In this document: piece by piece, positions 1 through 12,880 of the stretch
Position numbering within the stretch: the stretch's first letter is position 1
How the letters are laid out: each line of letters starts with the position of its first letter
Origin: Sycobia sp. Sy_11
Taxonomy: Eukaryota > Arthropoda > Insecta > Hymenoptera > Epichrysomallidae
NCBI GenBank assembly: GCA_018907035.1
Contig: JACCIC010000053.1
Span: forward strand, 1,065,001-1,129,000
DNA length: 64,000 bases
Reading direction: 5' to 3'
The notes under the pieces: generated by a model
What the model saw: only the letters and a program-made list of their open reading frames with translations
What the model was told of the DNA's origin: nothing
Database searches by the model: none
Program-made: the position numbers and the translations under genes

Positions 1-305
1 GCCGAGGAGGAGAGGTCGTAAAAAAAGTTGCCCGACGAGAGCATCGGGACGACAACCCGATAATATAATGATTGATATGGATTTCTGAAAATATATGCGG
101 CTCTCGTGGTCGCGCGCGCTCAGCTCGTCGTCGTGTATTCGAACGAGCGACCGACCTTTAGCGGGAGGCGGATTATCAATTTTATCGGGCGATAAACACG
201 TGCGCCGCGGTCGTGTCGAATACGATGCTGTCTTAATAATGCGGCAAAGGGTCGGGGAATTATTTTGGGGTTGATTGTATTGTTGATGTAACTGGAATTT
301 GTGTA

Positions 306-342
<37 letters not shown>

Positions 343-1270
343 TATATTATTCGATTAATTCAAATTTATTAAACACGACGTTTTGATTGTATTATACGAG
401 GGGATTAGATTGGAATTGCTCGTTATAGGCGAAAGTTCAAACATTCATTCTTATAAAATAGAACGGAGAAGCAGCCGATGTTATCCTCGGATATTGCAAC
501 GCGATTTCTTTTTGCAGAGAAACATCCAGCGATTCCGATGCCCCACTGGCTAACTGCGAAGGACTGGTGTGTATACACGTGGGTGAAAGTGTCGCGCTCT
601 TGTATTTGACGTTTAGCTTGACATTCGAGGTCGTTTCACGGTCAATTGTCATTTTTTTTTTTTGTTTTTTTTTTTCAACGAAAGACCCTGCCAATTCGAG
701 CCACGAAACGAAAATCTGCAAAATTTCTGCACGCGTCAAAATATCAGTCAAAGGGTAAAAAAGTAAAAATATCAGATAAAAGGCATTTTGTAATTCATGA
801 GTCGTCTTAATCTATAGCCACGAAAAGAAGTAACTTTTGAGGAATAAATTCATCCGGTATATATATATCTAAATGACAGTTTTTCCTCTCTATTCCCTCG
901 GAAAATTAGAAAATGAAGATTAAAATAAACAAAAAAAAAAAAAAAAAACAAATCAATATTACCTTCAAACGATATTGGCGTTGAATTTAGTCTCAATTCT
1001 GACCGTGTTTGGAACAAATTTTCGAAAGATCCTATATCCTTTATAGATATAGTTTTTCAATAAAGGATCCCCCGAAAATCATTTAAAATATCTTTTTTTT
1101 TTTTTTAAAGAATGACTATTATTATAGTTCCATAATAATCGTTAGTTTCAATTCCATAAAATTCAAGCAACGTTCGTTCACTAAAAGGATCATTAACTAA
1201 TTTTTGTTTTCAAATTGATATTCATTATTAATAAACTCGCCCGTTTTACCATAGAAAAACCTTCGATCCA
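1..1270. other. AT-rich non-coding stretch
   Basis: It holds (CA)n at 308-339, a T-rich tract at 651-676 and A17 near 932-948. No coding signal was seen. Confidence 0.6.
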
Positions 1271-1818
1271 TTAATTTAAGATATCGCAATATTGACTATC
1301 GCCGAGAAGCGCCGGAATGACTTTTTGCGCCTCTGGGCCGACCCGCGGCAGATTTCCGAAACATGCGAGAAAACAATTCAGTCCCCCCCCCCGCCCCGTC
1401 GCACCTCTGTCGCCCAAAAGCGCCCGCAACAGAGACGCGCGCCCATCGTCGGCGAGCAATAAAAAGGCACGAGCCATTTCTCCTGGCAACGGCGCTTATA
1501 TATTAATACGGCAACGAATCTGGGTCTCGTTCTCTCTTTCGCTTCATCTCCCTCCCTTCCTCCTCCTCCTCCCCCCTCCCCTCGCCCAGGCATATTGTCG
1601 TCTCACCCCCCCCCCGACACTCCGCCGCGTCGCCGGGGGAATTTTTACACCTACTTCTGTTTTACGAGTGACTAAAACGAGTCGTCGGACGGCGGCGGTA
1701 GAGGGGGGGGGAGGAGTCCTCTAGCGCGCCACTTTTCGCGCTCCTCTCATCACGAAGCGGGCTCCCGCTTCCGGGTCCTCGCGCGCCGGTTACGCGACTC
1801 GGTCTCTTTTATTCTTTC

Positions 1819-1865
<47 letters not shown>

Positions 1866-2084
1866 CTCGCTTCCTCCCTCGGTTTTCGGACATTTGCATA
1901 AAATTATTATTAACGCCGCGCCACCGAGCCGCCGCTGCCAGCGCCGGCGGTTAGTTATGTTTCTGGCATCGCCCACTTTCCTGGGCGGGGGGGGGTGCGG
2001 ATGGTCCCCCCACCCCACACCCCTCGCCCATCCGTCTCCCTCGTATTTTTTCTTCCCGTCCTTATCCCCCTCTCATTCTCCCTA

Positions 2085-2132
<48 letters not shown>

Positions 2133-2168
2133 ATTTTTCTCTTTAGCCGCAGCGTTTCTTTTTCTTGA

Positions 2169-2219
<51 letters not shown>

Positions 2220-2278
2220 TCCGCGAGAGATTAGAGCAAAATTGCTGAGAGCAGCGCGAATGAGAAAGACCGAGAAAC

Positions 2279-2330
<52 letters not shown>

Positions 2331-2700
2331 TGAGCGTGAGCTAGAGAAGCGAAGGCATCGGAGGAGAGATCCCCGCTGATGGATTTTGATTAATGATTTT
2401 TTCGTCTGCTTCATTTACAGTCGCCCGCGCACAAGGAGCGGCGGATGCGCGTCTTGCGTGCCCGGTGAGCGCGCACGAGGCAAGTGGATGGGAAGCGAGG
2501 CGCCTACTATTCGCTCCCCCGAAATGCGATGTGCTCGGGCCGGCGGATCGGCAAACGAGCTGGTTAAAATTTCCCGACACCGACGCGGATACGGCTTGTC
2601 CTTTTCCCCGCAGGCCCCACGCGCCAATGTTCCACGGCAGAGAGTAGAACTCTTCGTTTAAGAATCCCCCCCCCCCTGCTTGTCGACGATCCGCTAACCT
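1271..2700. other. GC-rich island with simple repeats
   Basis: CpG-rich, C/G homopolymer runs, (TC)n 1825-1862, (CT)n 2091-2127, (TA)n 2172-2216, (GA)n 2283-2328. Open frames here are repeat translations or lack codon structure. Confidence 0.6.
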
Positions 2701-4080
2701 GAACAATTGTATTTGGGACGCCCTCGATATGTATATTCGATTTTATTCATTTGTTCGATTTGACGCGTTCGTCTTCTCCCTCCGAATGTGTATATTACGA
2801 TTAATTGCTCGCCTCAATGTCCGGGACAACAATTGCATTCTATTATTTTCTTCTTCCGATTTTCGTCAATTGTCCTTGTTTTTCCCTTGTTTCATTTCGT
2901 CGAAAGTGAATTCAATCCAGCGGAATCCGATTAGGAATTGCTGAAGGTCGACTTTCTAAATGCAGGCGTGAATAATAACACGTTTCTGTTTTTTGCTTCG
3001 TCGGCACGCGGGGCACTCAGAATTTTTTCGTGCACGAAAAGCCTATCGGGCTCACCTTCCTAAAGTAGTCGAGCGTTAAACGCGAGAAAAATTTTACATC
3101 GATTTCAAGGTAACGGCTCTGCAGATTACGGGATCTGCGGATAGATAATAATGGCACGATGAAGAACGTAGATTCATAATGTTTAACGTATAATTATATC
3201 AAATGTGTACAAATCCTTACTGTACGTACGTATATTAAATAGGTTGTCGACCCTCGCCTCTGCCAATTAAGTACAGTTGTGTGTTAAAGTTTATTATACG
3301 ACCGTACTATTAATATTGTATTATGGAAAATTCTAGTTAATCTTATCGTTTATGCTTACGTCCATGGTACTGCAACGTTTCACGCAGATTCGTGCAACAA
3401 TGTCGAAACGAAAACGTTTGAAAAATTATAGCGAGCAAAACACATACGTAAAATTTTAAATAAGCCCTCTATTTCCACGGATCGTTTAACAGATTTTTCT
3501 TTAAGCTTTGCAAAGATATATATATATATAGAACTGTAATTTTCTTTAAAACATCTTGCGCTTGATCGATAAAAATTAACTCCACCAACCTCTTAAAGAA
3601 TCCTAGGCTTTATTGCAATCTCTATATATGTGGTGACAGGAAAAACTTTCCTAAAGCCGCTGAAAATTAATTAATGCCTTATCACGGAAGTAAAAAAAAA
3701 AGAAAAGAATTCTTCTATTGAACAATTATGTACCCCCACTGTCTTGCTGCAAAATATTTTCAGAAATTAAACGCACATTTGTTATTTTTACCGGAGATTT
3801 AATATCAATGTCATTCGTTGAATATAGCATTTCAAATGAAATAAATCATTGCCGAAATATAATATATATTATATATTATATAATTAAATATATATATACA
3901 CATTTATTATTCTACTCATTCTTTCAGAAAATTAATTTTTCTCAATCTAGGCGAATTATTATTATTATTATTAGTATTATGTGTATACTATATATAAATC
4001 GCATGGTTAGGCGACCGCAGAAGCAGGACCGCTCGGGTAAATCTGCATAACCCCGCGCAGGCTCGATATATTTATCGGGG
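2701..4080. other. AT-rich non-coding stretch
   Basis: Nothing recognised beyond short AT repeats (3855-3895) and a TTA run near 3956-3974. Confidence 0.55.
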
Positions 4081-4385
4081 GATGACAATTCAGCGCCGTC
4101 TCGCGCCGTCCATAACGTAACGCGGCCGCTCTCCTTCCGTTCTTTTTCTTCCCTCCCCCTCCCACCCTACTCTGCTTCTTCTTCTTCTTCCATCCGTTCT
4201 TCTGCTTCTTTTGCTCCTCTCGCCACGGCGAGGAAGTGATTTTTTAAGGGCTTCTTTTATTTTAAACGCACCGAGGGGAACGAGCGCGCGCTCGGGGATG
4301 GTGTGGATGGCTTTTTTTTTTGCCGCCATAAGCTATACCACCCTCCTCACGAGCGGGCTCGGAAATCGCCGGGAAGGAGAGTAGC

Positions 4386-4434
<49 letters not shown>

Positions 4435-4560
4435 ACTGTGGGTAGGAGAAAAGGCCGGGCAGGCAGCATCAGCTCTCCTACAGCTACCCCTCGAGGCTTT
4501 TATAGCGGCCCATTTGGCGCGACAACGAGCGTGGAAACTTCTTTTAGTATAGTTCTATAT

Positions 4561-4627
<67 letters not shown>

Positions 4628-4770
4628 ATATATCGGGGGGCGCACAGATTTCGGGCGAAAAATACTGCGCTCGCGTAAAGAAGACTGTTACGATGGGGTT
4701 CCGGATTATCAATTTGTTATCCCCGTGTTTATTATTTTCTCCGCGCCCCTAACCCGGCGGGACTTTTTCT
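4081..4770. other. GC-rich island with simple repeats
   Basis: (GA)n 4388-4432 and (TA)n 4572-4620 inside CpG-rich DNA. No gene recognised. Confidence 0.55.
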
Positions 4771-7700
4771 CTCCTATGTAGGATGCATATGCATATGCCG
4801 CGCACTTTGACCTTTCGCGCGATTACGTCATGTTTTATCTCATATATATATACATATATCATATCATATTATATTATGTTCAGTATCGGAGCGCTACACC
4901 ACATGGAAGCTCAACTTGGCGAAGAATTAGCCCGAAGTCGAGAGTCTGAAGGGGGGGGGGGAGAACGGTACAGCCAGTGAGGATGAGTTATGGGTTTAAC
5001 CGCATTGTTATAAGATCCTAGTGCGAAGATGACGTGTAGATTTTTACCACAGGGTCGGATTTTTTTCCCTCCGTAGACACGAATCAGTGAAATTCGATGC
5101 ACTGATTAAATGAAGACGCGTATATTGAATATTTACTAGTAAATCTCGGTATTATTCAGTGAATATGTGTCGGTAGATATTCCTCTGTGTAATCGCGAGC
5201 GCAGAATTTGATTTTTACGTAAATTAAGCAGAACAGAACTCGAGAAAATGAGGAAGAACATGAACAATCAGCCTGAAATATTCGACATGTCAATTATTTA
5301 ATTTTAGCTTTTATTTTCAATAATTCCATGGATAATGAATGAATTTTCAAGATAATATATGAGACTCAGATGCAAACCCTATCCTATTCATTGATTCATG
5401 CTAGATTTTACTTAACTTAAACATTTTGTGTTAACGTTTATCGACGGTAGTGATACCATTAGGATCTTGATGGATTTAGCTTCAAGAATAATATTATTAG
5501 CCGTCATTAGCAGCTGATTTTAATATATATTTTGGAACTCCTGCAAATTTCAGTCGAGGTCGACAAAATTGAGCGTCATATTATAAAACTGCTATTTTGT
5601 CAATAACTAACGGTGCTATATATTTTATCTGTTGGAATCGGCCCTCTACCCGTATTCCTTGTTTTCTTTTTTTCCATTTGAAATTTCCTGTACATCGTCA
5701 CGGATTACCAGCGTGCGTCTTCGGCCCAGTGTTTGGACACGTCGCGCAAGCCATCCGAGGAGAGAAACATTCTCGTATTCCCTCGGTCTTTTGGAACGCG
5801 CCATCCTCGGCAGATATATTACACGAAGTTTCCCGAATGGAATCCTAACGAGACAGTAAAAAAAAATTCGCCCATAACTGTTCGGCATTTAATGCTATAA
5901 TCATTTTTTTTTTTTGTATTTAGTCTAATGCTGAGCCATGTAAAGGACGATGGACGGCTTAATTCTTCTTATTCTCGATTTTTTTTTTTTGCTTTTTAAG
6001 CGGCACGAGAACGACGCTTCGTCTCCCCCTGGGTGCGGGTTATCCGCTGGGCCATCGGGTATATACACGCGGCGCCCGCGCGCGATGATTTAGACGCGCC
6101 TTCTCCCCCCCCCTCCCCCCCCCCCCGAGGACCGGACACGCGCTGAATTTGCGCGTCCAGCCAACCAAGAAGACGCGATAACTCCTCTCGACCGGGGCGG
6201 AGGGGGCGACGGTCGGTGGGGCTCTTTGCCGGTTTACATATAATACGAAGCGGGACGCGGGCCGAGCGTGGCTGCGTCCGACCTTTTTTATCGGTCAATT
6301 TCCACTATCTTATATACTTGCCCCGGCTTCGTGCCCCGTGCGAGCGCGCCCAGCGGCCATGGCCGTCGAATATACCGCGCACAACGCACAGGCACACGCA
6401 CACGCACACGCACACGCACACACGGGTATAATAGTATAGGAAAAAGCGTCGCTCATCGGCCGTCGGCGGATTACGCGATGCTTTCTCCAGATACCCGTGT
6501 ATATACGCTCCTGGGCTGTTTTGGATTTTCGGATCGGAGCACGATATTGCAGACGATCGCGCGCCATTTGCATATCCCGCGTTTCGTCAAGCTGCGACAG
6601 ATATTTCGTCGGTGGTTATCTTTCTTTCGTCAGAATCAACGCGAAAAATTGTTCGTAGTGAATATTAAAACAAAAAAAAAAAAAAAAAACAGGATAGATT
6701 TATTATTGTTGTCAAAAATTGTTCGAGAAAATTCATCGCGGGCAATTTCTTTTGAGGACTTGTTCGTTGGTTAATTTAGTCACGAATAGGCAAATAAATA
6801 TATAAAAACTATTCATCTTTCAATTTTTGTAAAAAATCTTCCAAAATTTTGTAACACTTTAGTTGGCACTTAAGTTGGCACTTCAGCAGCGTAGGCAGGA
6901 AATAATTTTTAAATATACATTAAACCAGATTATCGGTGGAAACGTCAAGATAACAAATACATTTAACTGTTTAAACATGTTCTAATAAATAGTCTTCGAG
7001 TGTTTCGATTTTTTTTTTATTTTCAAATCATAATTGTTATATTTATTGTATAATTCTAGGGCAAAAATAGTGGCCGCTATAATAATGATACCTTATCGAT
7101 GAGTAATGTTATAACACAGATACAAAAAATAATTTTGGGCCTGGGATTTGAATCGTCTTAACCTATCTTTACCTACCGAATTCGAATTTGGAATCAGCAC
7201 CACCGTTCCATCATATCGGAATAAAGATTGATTTAAGTGTGCCATTTGACATTGAGAGGACCTTGATCCCATATCATCAAATATGACGTTCGTAATACTT
7301 AATTTGACTGAATTCAGCATGTATCAGTTTACTTCAAATTTTGTTCCGTTTTTACATATCGAAAAATCGCGAAGAGCAAATTTAATGGTAAGTTTATCTT
7401 AATATTTCTAATCATCGCGCTTCTTTGATTCTATTAAATTTTTTTTTATTTTAGATCGCGTTACAATGTTCTGAAAATATTACTGAACTGATTCATTAGA
7501 AAAAATAATTCGTGCCAAGGTATGAGATACGTGTGCTATTCCCACGATATTTGGATCCGCTGTGTATTCATTCAGGATCAGTTATTCCCCTTTTTCATGA
7601 CATATGGATAATAAAATCTTGAAAGAATTGCACTCAAAATCGGATTTGGCAGGCGAAAATACGATGGAACATCAGTGTCTCATAAGCGGACTGAAATTAT

Positions 7701-7999
7701 TTTGTAAATATTTGCAATTCTAACATGATAACAATATCTCGGCTAAAACGCGCTAAATCTAAAAATTCATCGAAAAGGCTCTGAAAATATGTCCAGCAAT
7801 CGTTCGATAAAAAATCGATATTAAACCGATCTCAAAATGACAACTTTTAAAGCTGCTGCATCAAAGAATAAAAAAATAAATAAATAAATAATAAATCCGA
7901 GATTGTTTTCAACAATCGCCAAAGATAACGGCACAATTTTTTTTTTCTCCTCGTTACGTACACTTTACCGAAAGGCCTCGAAAGCCCATCTGAACATTC
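4771..7999. other. Mixed AT-rich spacer with a small GC island
   Basis: A GC-rich patch at about 5990-6600 carries a C-rich run near 6105-6126 and a (CACACG)n array at 6392-6424. The remainder is AT-rich and shows nothing recognisable. Confidence 0.55.
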
Positions 8000-8846
8000 C
8001 ACCATTTGAGCCGATCGACTACTCGCACACCGCATTATTGTACTACTGTTCGAGCGCTTACGTTCACTACGTATAAGACGTACGGAGCTTCCGCCGTTCG
8101 CCGCGCGATCCGACTAATCGTCGGTCGAGCCAAAAATTCGGGGAACGAACCCTCGAACAGACATGGGCGCGACCGCGCGCCCCGTTAATCCCCAGCACCC
8201 CGAAATTTACCATTAGTCCCGATAAATCATACGGGGAAACGGCGCCGGCGGCCCGCGTCCCGCCTCATTCTGCCCACCGTCCGCCTGTCTCAATTCCACG
8301 AGCTCGCCACCTCACGTACGCGCGCGCCCATTATATCCCTCGTTCGCCGCGGTGTGTTCGACGACTCTCTCGCTTTCCGTCTCGCCCGTCCTCTCCCCCG
8401 CGCCTTTTCGCGCGGCGCGCAGAATTGCGATAAGTGGTAATGAAGATTTCGCCGGCACCCCCCTCCCCGCGCCGTCGTCGTCCTATCCACGACACTTCTC
8501 TCTCTCTCTCTCTCTCTCTCATTCCCTCCCTCTCTCTACGGGGCCCCGAACCCTTGTTTAATACGTAACCATCATTACCGAGTGGAGGAGAAGGAGGAGG
8601 ATGCGAAGAGACGGGGGGGCGGAGAGGGAGGGGATGGATGGGGCCAAGATTAATTTCGGCGGAAGCTACGAGCTGTGTAAGGCGCCGGGGGTTCGGGGGA
8701 GAAACTCCAATCCCCCCCCCCGCCACCCCCTCCCAAACCTCTCTCCAGCGCCCTATATCGTTCGCGAGCATCTCGTGAGCGCGCGCGCTCGGGCGCGCGT
8801 GAAACGACGATCCGCCCGAGGTGTAGGGTGAGTCGGCCGAATGAGG

Positions 8847-8895
<49 letters not shown>

Positions 8896-9360
8896 AGTCT
8901 CTCGCCCTCGACGCGACACCCGCGCGCGCCTCGGTGTCTTCCACGCCGAGCGAGCGAGATAGAGAGCTTACCGCTACGTTGTCGGACGCGCGATGGAGCG
9001 GCTGGGGGTGTTGGACTTTGGCTGTCGGTCTCCTCCTCGGGTGGCAGGGGGAAGGGGGTGGAGCGGGAGGAGGGGATCCGGGGATTAATTGACACATCGG
9101 CGTTCGAGCTGCGACGCGGCCTCGAGCTGGTGACTGATGAGACGCTCCCGGGAAGACGGGGGGGGGGGAGGGGGCTGCGCCGCCAGTGGCTCGACGTCGT
9201 TGTCGTCGTCGTCGTCGTCGTCGTCGTCGTTCTCCTCCGTTGGCTGCGGAATCGGCGGAAGAACGCCGCGCGCGCCGTCGTTTTTGCCGCGCCGGTTGTG
9301 TGGCGGTCCGCGTCTGATTTCTAGCGCTGAGAGAGGGTGCGAGCCGAGCATAAGTGTATG

Positions 9361-9409
<49 letters not shown>

Positions 9410-9549
9410 TGTACAGTGTATATTTCGCCGGTTGGCCCGCATCGATGCCGCATCGGATTTTGCCAAACAGATTGGAATTTAATGCGCGCGCGCCTGGTTG
9501 ATAGACGTATACATACACATGCACGAATACGTACTGGCAACCTATCCCG

Positions 9550-9583
<34 letters not shown>

Positions 9584-9660
9584 TACGCGAAGAAGCGGAT
9601 TTCGTTTTCACGGGCTGGTATATATTTCATACGTAGGGTGGTTCGGTGGTGACTGACGCA
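8000..9660. other. GC-rich island with dense simple repeats
   Basis: (CT)n 8496-8520, (CT)n 8847-8890, (GTC)n 9197-9230, (TA)n 9367-9404, (CT)n 9552-9580. The long open frames on both strands are translations of these repeats. Confidence 0.6.
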
Positions 9661-11400
9661 TGAAGGTTTAGCATGGCGACGTTTGAAATGGAACGAGTAT
9701 TTTTTTGAAATATTATATTTATCAATATATATAGTTTTCAGTTCACTATTACACGTGCATAGTTAGTATTATAACGGCTGGAGTTGAATTAAACTTTTCA
9801 AACGTAGTCCTATATCAATTAATCGATTGATATTGTAAATTTCTTTATTTCTTTAATGAATAGCATTGTCAGAAGGAATGTGTTATGAGATACTGTTGGC
9901 AGTTGCCTGATTCGTTACATTAATAATAATTTATACTAATGAATTATGTAGTTGTAATAAGGACATCATAAAAAAATAGCAAAAACCAGTGGCATCATCA
10001 TTGCTAATCTTGTAATTGCCATAATGTAAGGATAATTGGATATTTCAATTTCTAATTTTTTCAGTTTCTAATTTTTTTATTTTAGATTTATATTCTATAT
10101 AATTAAAATTGAACCTAAACACATATGCGTCATACGGAATATTTAATATTAACAAGAATCTATCAGATTTATTAGATTAATTTCGTTATCTGTGAAAATA
10201 AGTATTTTAAATATTCATATAATATAGTTAGTTTCCATAATCGATGATTATATAATTAATATGTAATTCCCATCGAGAACGGGTACATTTTTGGCATACA
10301 GAGTTTGAAACCTATGGAAAAAATAATTGAATAAAAAAAATTAACATGTAAAACTTAATGAATATGTTTAACATCTACAATACTTAAGTGTCGTTCATCT
10401 GTTATTCTAGAAACTTAATAGACATGTAAGTATTAAGTTTGACGCAGCAATTTTTTTAATAGTCATGAAGAACTTTTTTTTTAATAGGCAAAAAATCACA
10501 TAAAGTCTATAAAAAAAATTTTTTTTTTCAAAGAAGCTACAAAATATACTTAACGACTATTACCAAATTGAAGACAATCCAAATTCGTGTTTTAAAACAT
10601 TTTAAAAACGACGACATCTAATTATTACCTCGTATCTAAACAATTTTAAAGGGTTCAAAATCCTTAAAACTCATATCGAAATAATCATCATATGGTGATT
10701 TTTCAAATATGATTTGGAGCGATTTTCATCCTTTCAAATCCATTCTCAATTAGTAAACAATGCCCTATATTTACTGTATCTTTAATACCTAAATCGAGTA
10801 CCGTCCAATTCGGTAAGTTAAACCAAGTGAGTAATTATTTGTAGCAGTTTTGAAAAAAAATTCATTTTTGGCAGCCTTTACAATACAGTTTGCAAAAAAA
10901 AAAGAAAAAAAAATATACTTTGCATATCATGAACAGATTTTAAAATTAATAAAAGAAACACTTATCTGGTATCTTACGATATTGACACTTCGGTAGCGTT
11001 CATTATTATAAATATGAGAATCAATCTAAACGTGACAAAAATTTATAGGTTTCATCTAAACCTTGCATATTACAGTATAATAAATGTTTCTTATATTTCC
11101 GAGTCCTACTCTTCCTCCCTACGGCAAGTATATAATAATTTTCTTAAGAAATCCTTCCGTTACAAAAAAAAAACACATAGAACATTCAATGTCACAATTG
11201 TCTTCTCCGATTGGAATCATACACTCTTCCAGAATTTTGAATTAGACAACATCCACTATCTATATAGTATGAAGATATTTAGTTTCCTCGCGTTTCTTAC
11301 AAAAAAAAAAAAAAAAAAGAAAACTATGAAGAACGTGGGAGGGAAAACCTTTTCATTCGCAATGAACCCGAGCGTCATCAATCAAACAATTAAACAAAGC
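9661..11400. other. AT-rich non-coding stretch
   Basis: Only A/T homopolymer tracts (for example A18 near 11301) are visible. Confidence 0.55.
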
Positions 11401-12174
11401 TCGTATATAATGCGCACCGCGCGGCTTATCGGCGCGGGCAATAAAATTGCGCGGAAACGCGGCAGCGGCCGCGCGAGCGCGAGGAAAGTCCGCTAAATCA
11501 AGGCTTGGTCAGCGACGCGCCTGGGAGAGCGATAAAGGGTCACCGCGACCGTCAGGGCCGTATATACACGAGGTGGCCTCCGACGTGTGCTCGTGGAGAC
11601 GAGCAGAGCGAAAGAGGGAGAGAGAGGAGAGAGAGAGAGAGAGAGAGAGAGCGGGCGAAAGAGTGGTAGGGCGGGAGGGGGGTGGGAACCGGGCGGATAG
11701 GAAAAGAGAGAATTTCAACCCCGGGCGCACGGGGCATTTCGCGTGAGTTATGGCCGCGCCCGCGCCCGGCCTCCCCATCCCCTCCACACGGCTCGGCGCT
11801 CAATTTACAGATGATTCCGCGTGTTACCGCGTCCACCATACCTCGGTTAACCTTCGCGCTAAACACTTAATCTTCCCGCTCGCCCGCCAGCTCGGTCGCT
11901 CGCTCGCTCGCTCGCTCGCGGCCGTCGACGGATTTGTTAAAGCGGAGCGCGGCGCGGGGACGGGGGGGGGTTGTATGGGAAGAGCGGCCCGGAGCCTCCT
12001 CCGGGGCGACGCGCGCCGCTTCGGCCCTCTCCTCTCTCCACCCTATCCATTTCTCTTCGCTCGGTCTGTAATGGCGATGACGAGGACGACTGCGACTGCG
12101 ACTACGACGACCGACCGACCACGACGAGGACGGCGACGGCGACCCTCGTGCCCCATAAACTTCCCCACACTACC

Positions 12175-12228
<54 letters not shown>

Positions 12229-12318
12229 GAGGGGCTTCGATTCTTATATATAGATATATAGAGTAAAGCACGCGTACGCGCGGCGCGCCAAAAGAGGGAT
12301 TCCCCGAGAGGGAGGTCC

Positions 12319-12350
<32 letters not shown>

Positions 12351-12880
12351 GAGCCGGGCGGCCCGCGCCCGCGAGCAGATTTATGGGAGCTCGATGGCTC
12401 CCGACAATAGCCAACAAGTTGCCGGAAAACGATCGCGCGGCCACGTCTATATATCTATATATATCCAAGCGGGGATATAGATGTGCGCGTGTTATACGTG
12501 TACCCGTAGGTGGGCCGACGCGATTATAGATTGTTCACACAGGCCGCAGAGCGCGAACCGCGAGACAAAATGCGGCCCGCGCATGCCCCCCTCTCAGCTC
12601 GGCCGGGATAACGGGTGTATACGTCGTATACGCGGGAGCTGGGAGGGATCGGGGGAGGGGAGCTCGAATCGGGATTTATGGGATTCGCAATGGGATCGCG
12701 ACGGAGGCTACGCCGCGATTGGCCCGATGGGCTTTAGCGGGACGTACGTTGGGATTCGCGACTCGCGGCGGATGATTGAAGAACTCGGCCGGCTTGTTCA
12801 CTAGCCACGGTGGCTGTACGGAAGTCGGTCGCGTTTTCGATACTTACCGGAAGTCGTTCGCACGAACTGATCGGCCATTA
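11401..12880. other. GC-rich island with simple repeats
   Basis: (GA)n 11631-11652, CGCT repeats near 11896-11917, (GA)n 12179-12225, (GA)n 12319-12342, and a Pho-type GCCATTAC at 12874-12881. A 107-codon open frame at 12481-12804 has no recognisable features. Confidence 0.55.

Noticed and set aside
7093..7320. tRNA-like T-arm (GATTCAAATCCC on the minus strand)
   Set aside because: The T-stem does not close with the required G53-C61 pair and no cloverleaf can be drawn around it.
12481..12804. 107-codon plus-strand frame in a GC-rich island
   Set aside because: GC-rich DNA lengthens chance frames; composition is Arg/Gly-rich with no motif and no promoter or splice context.
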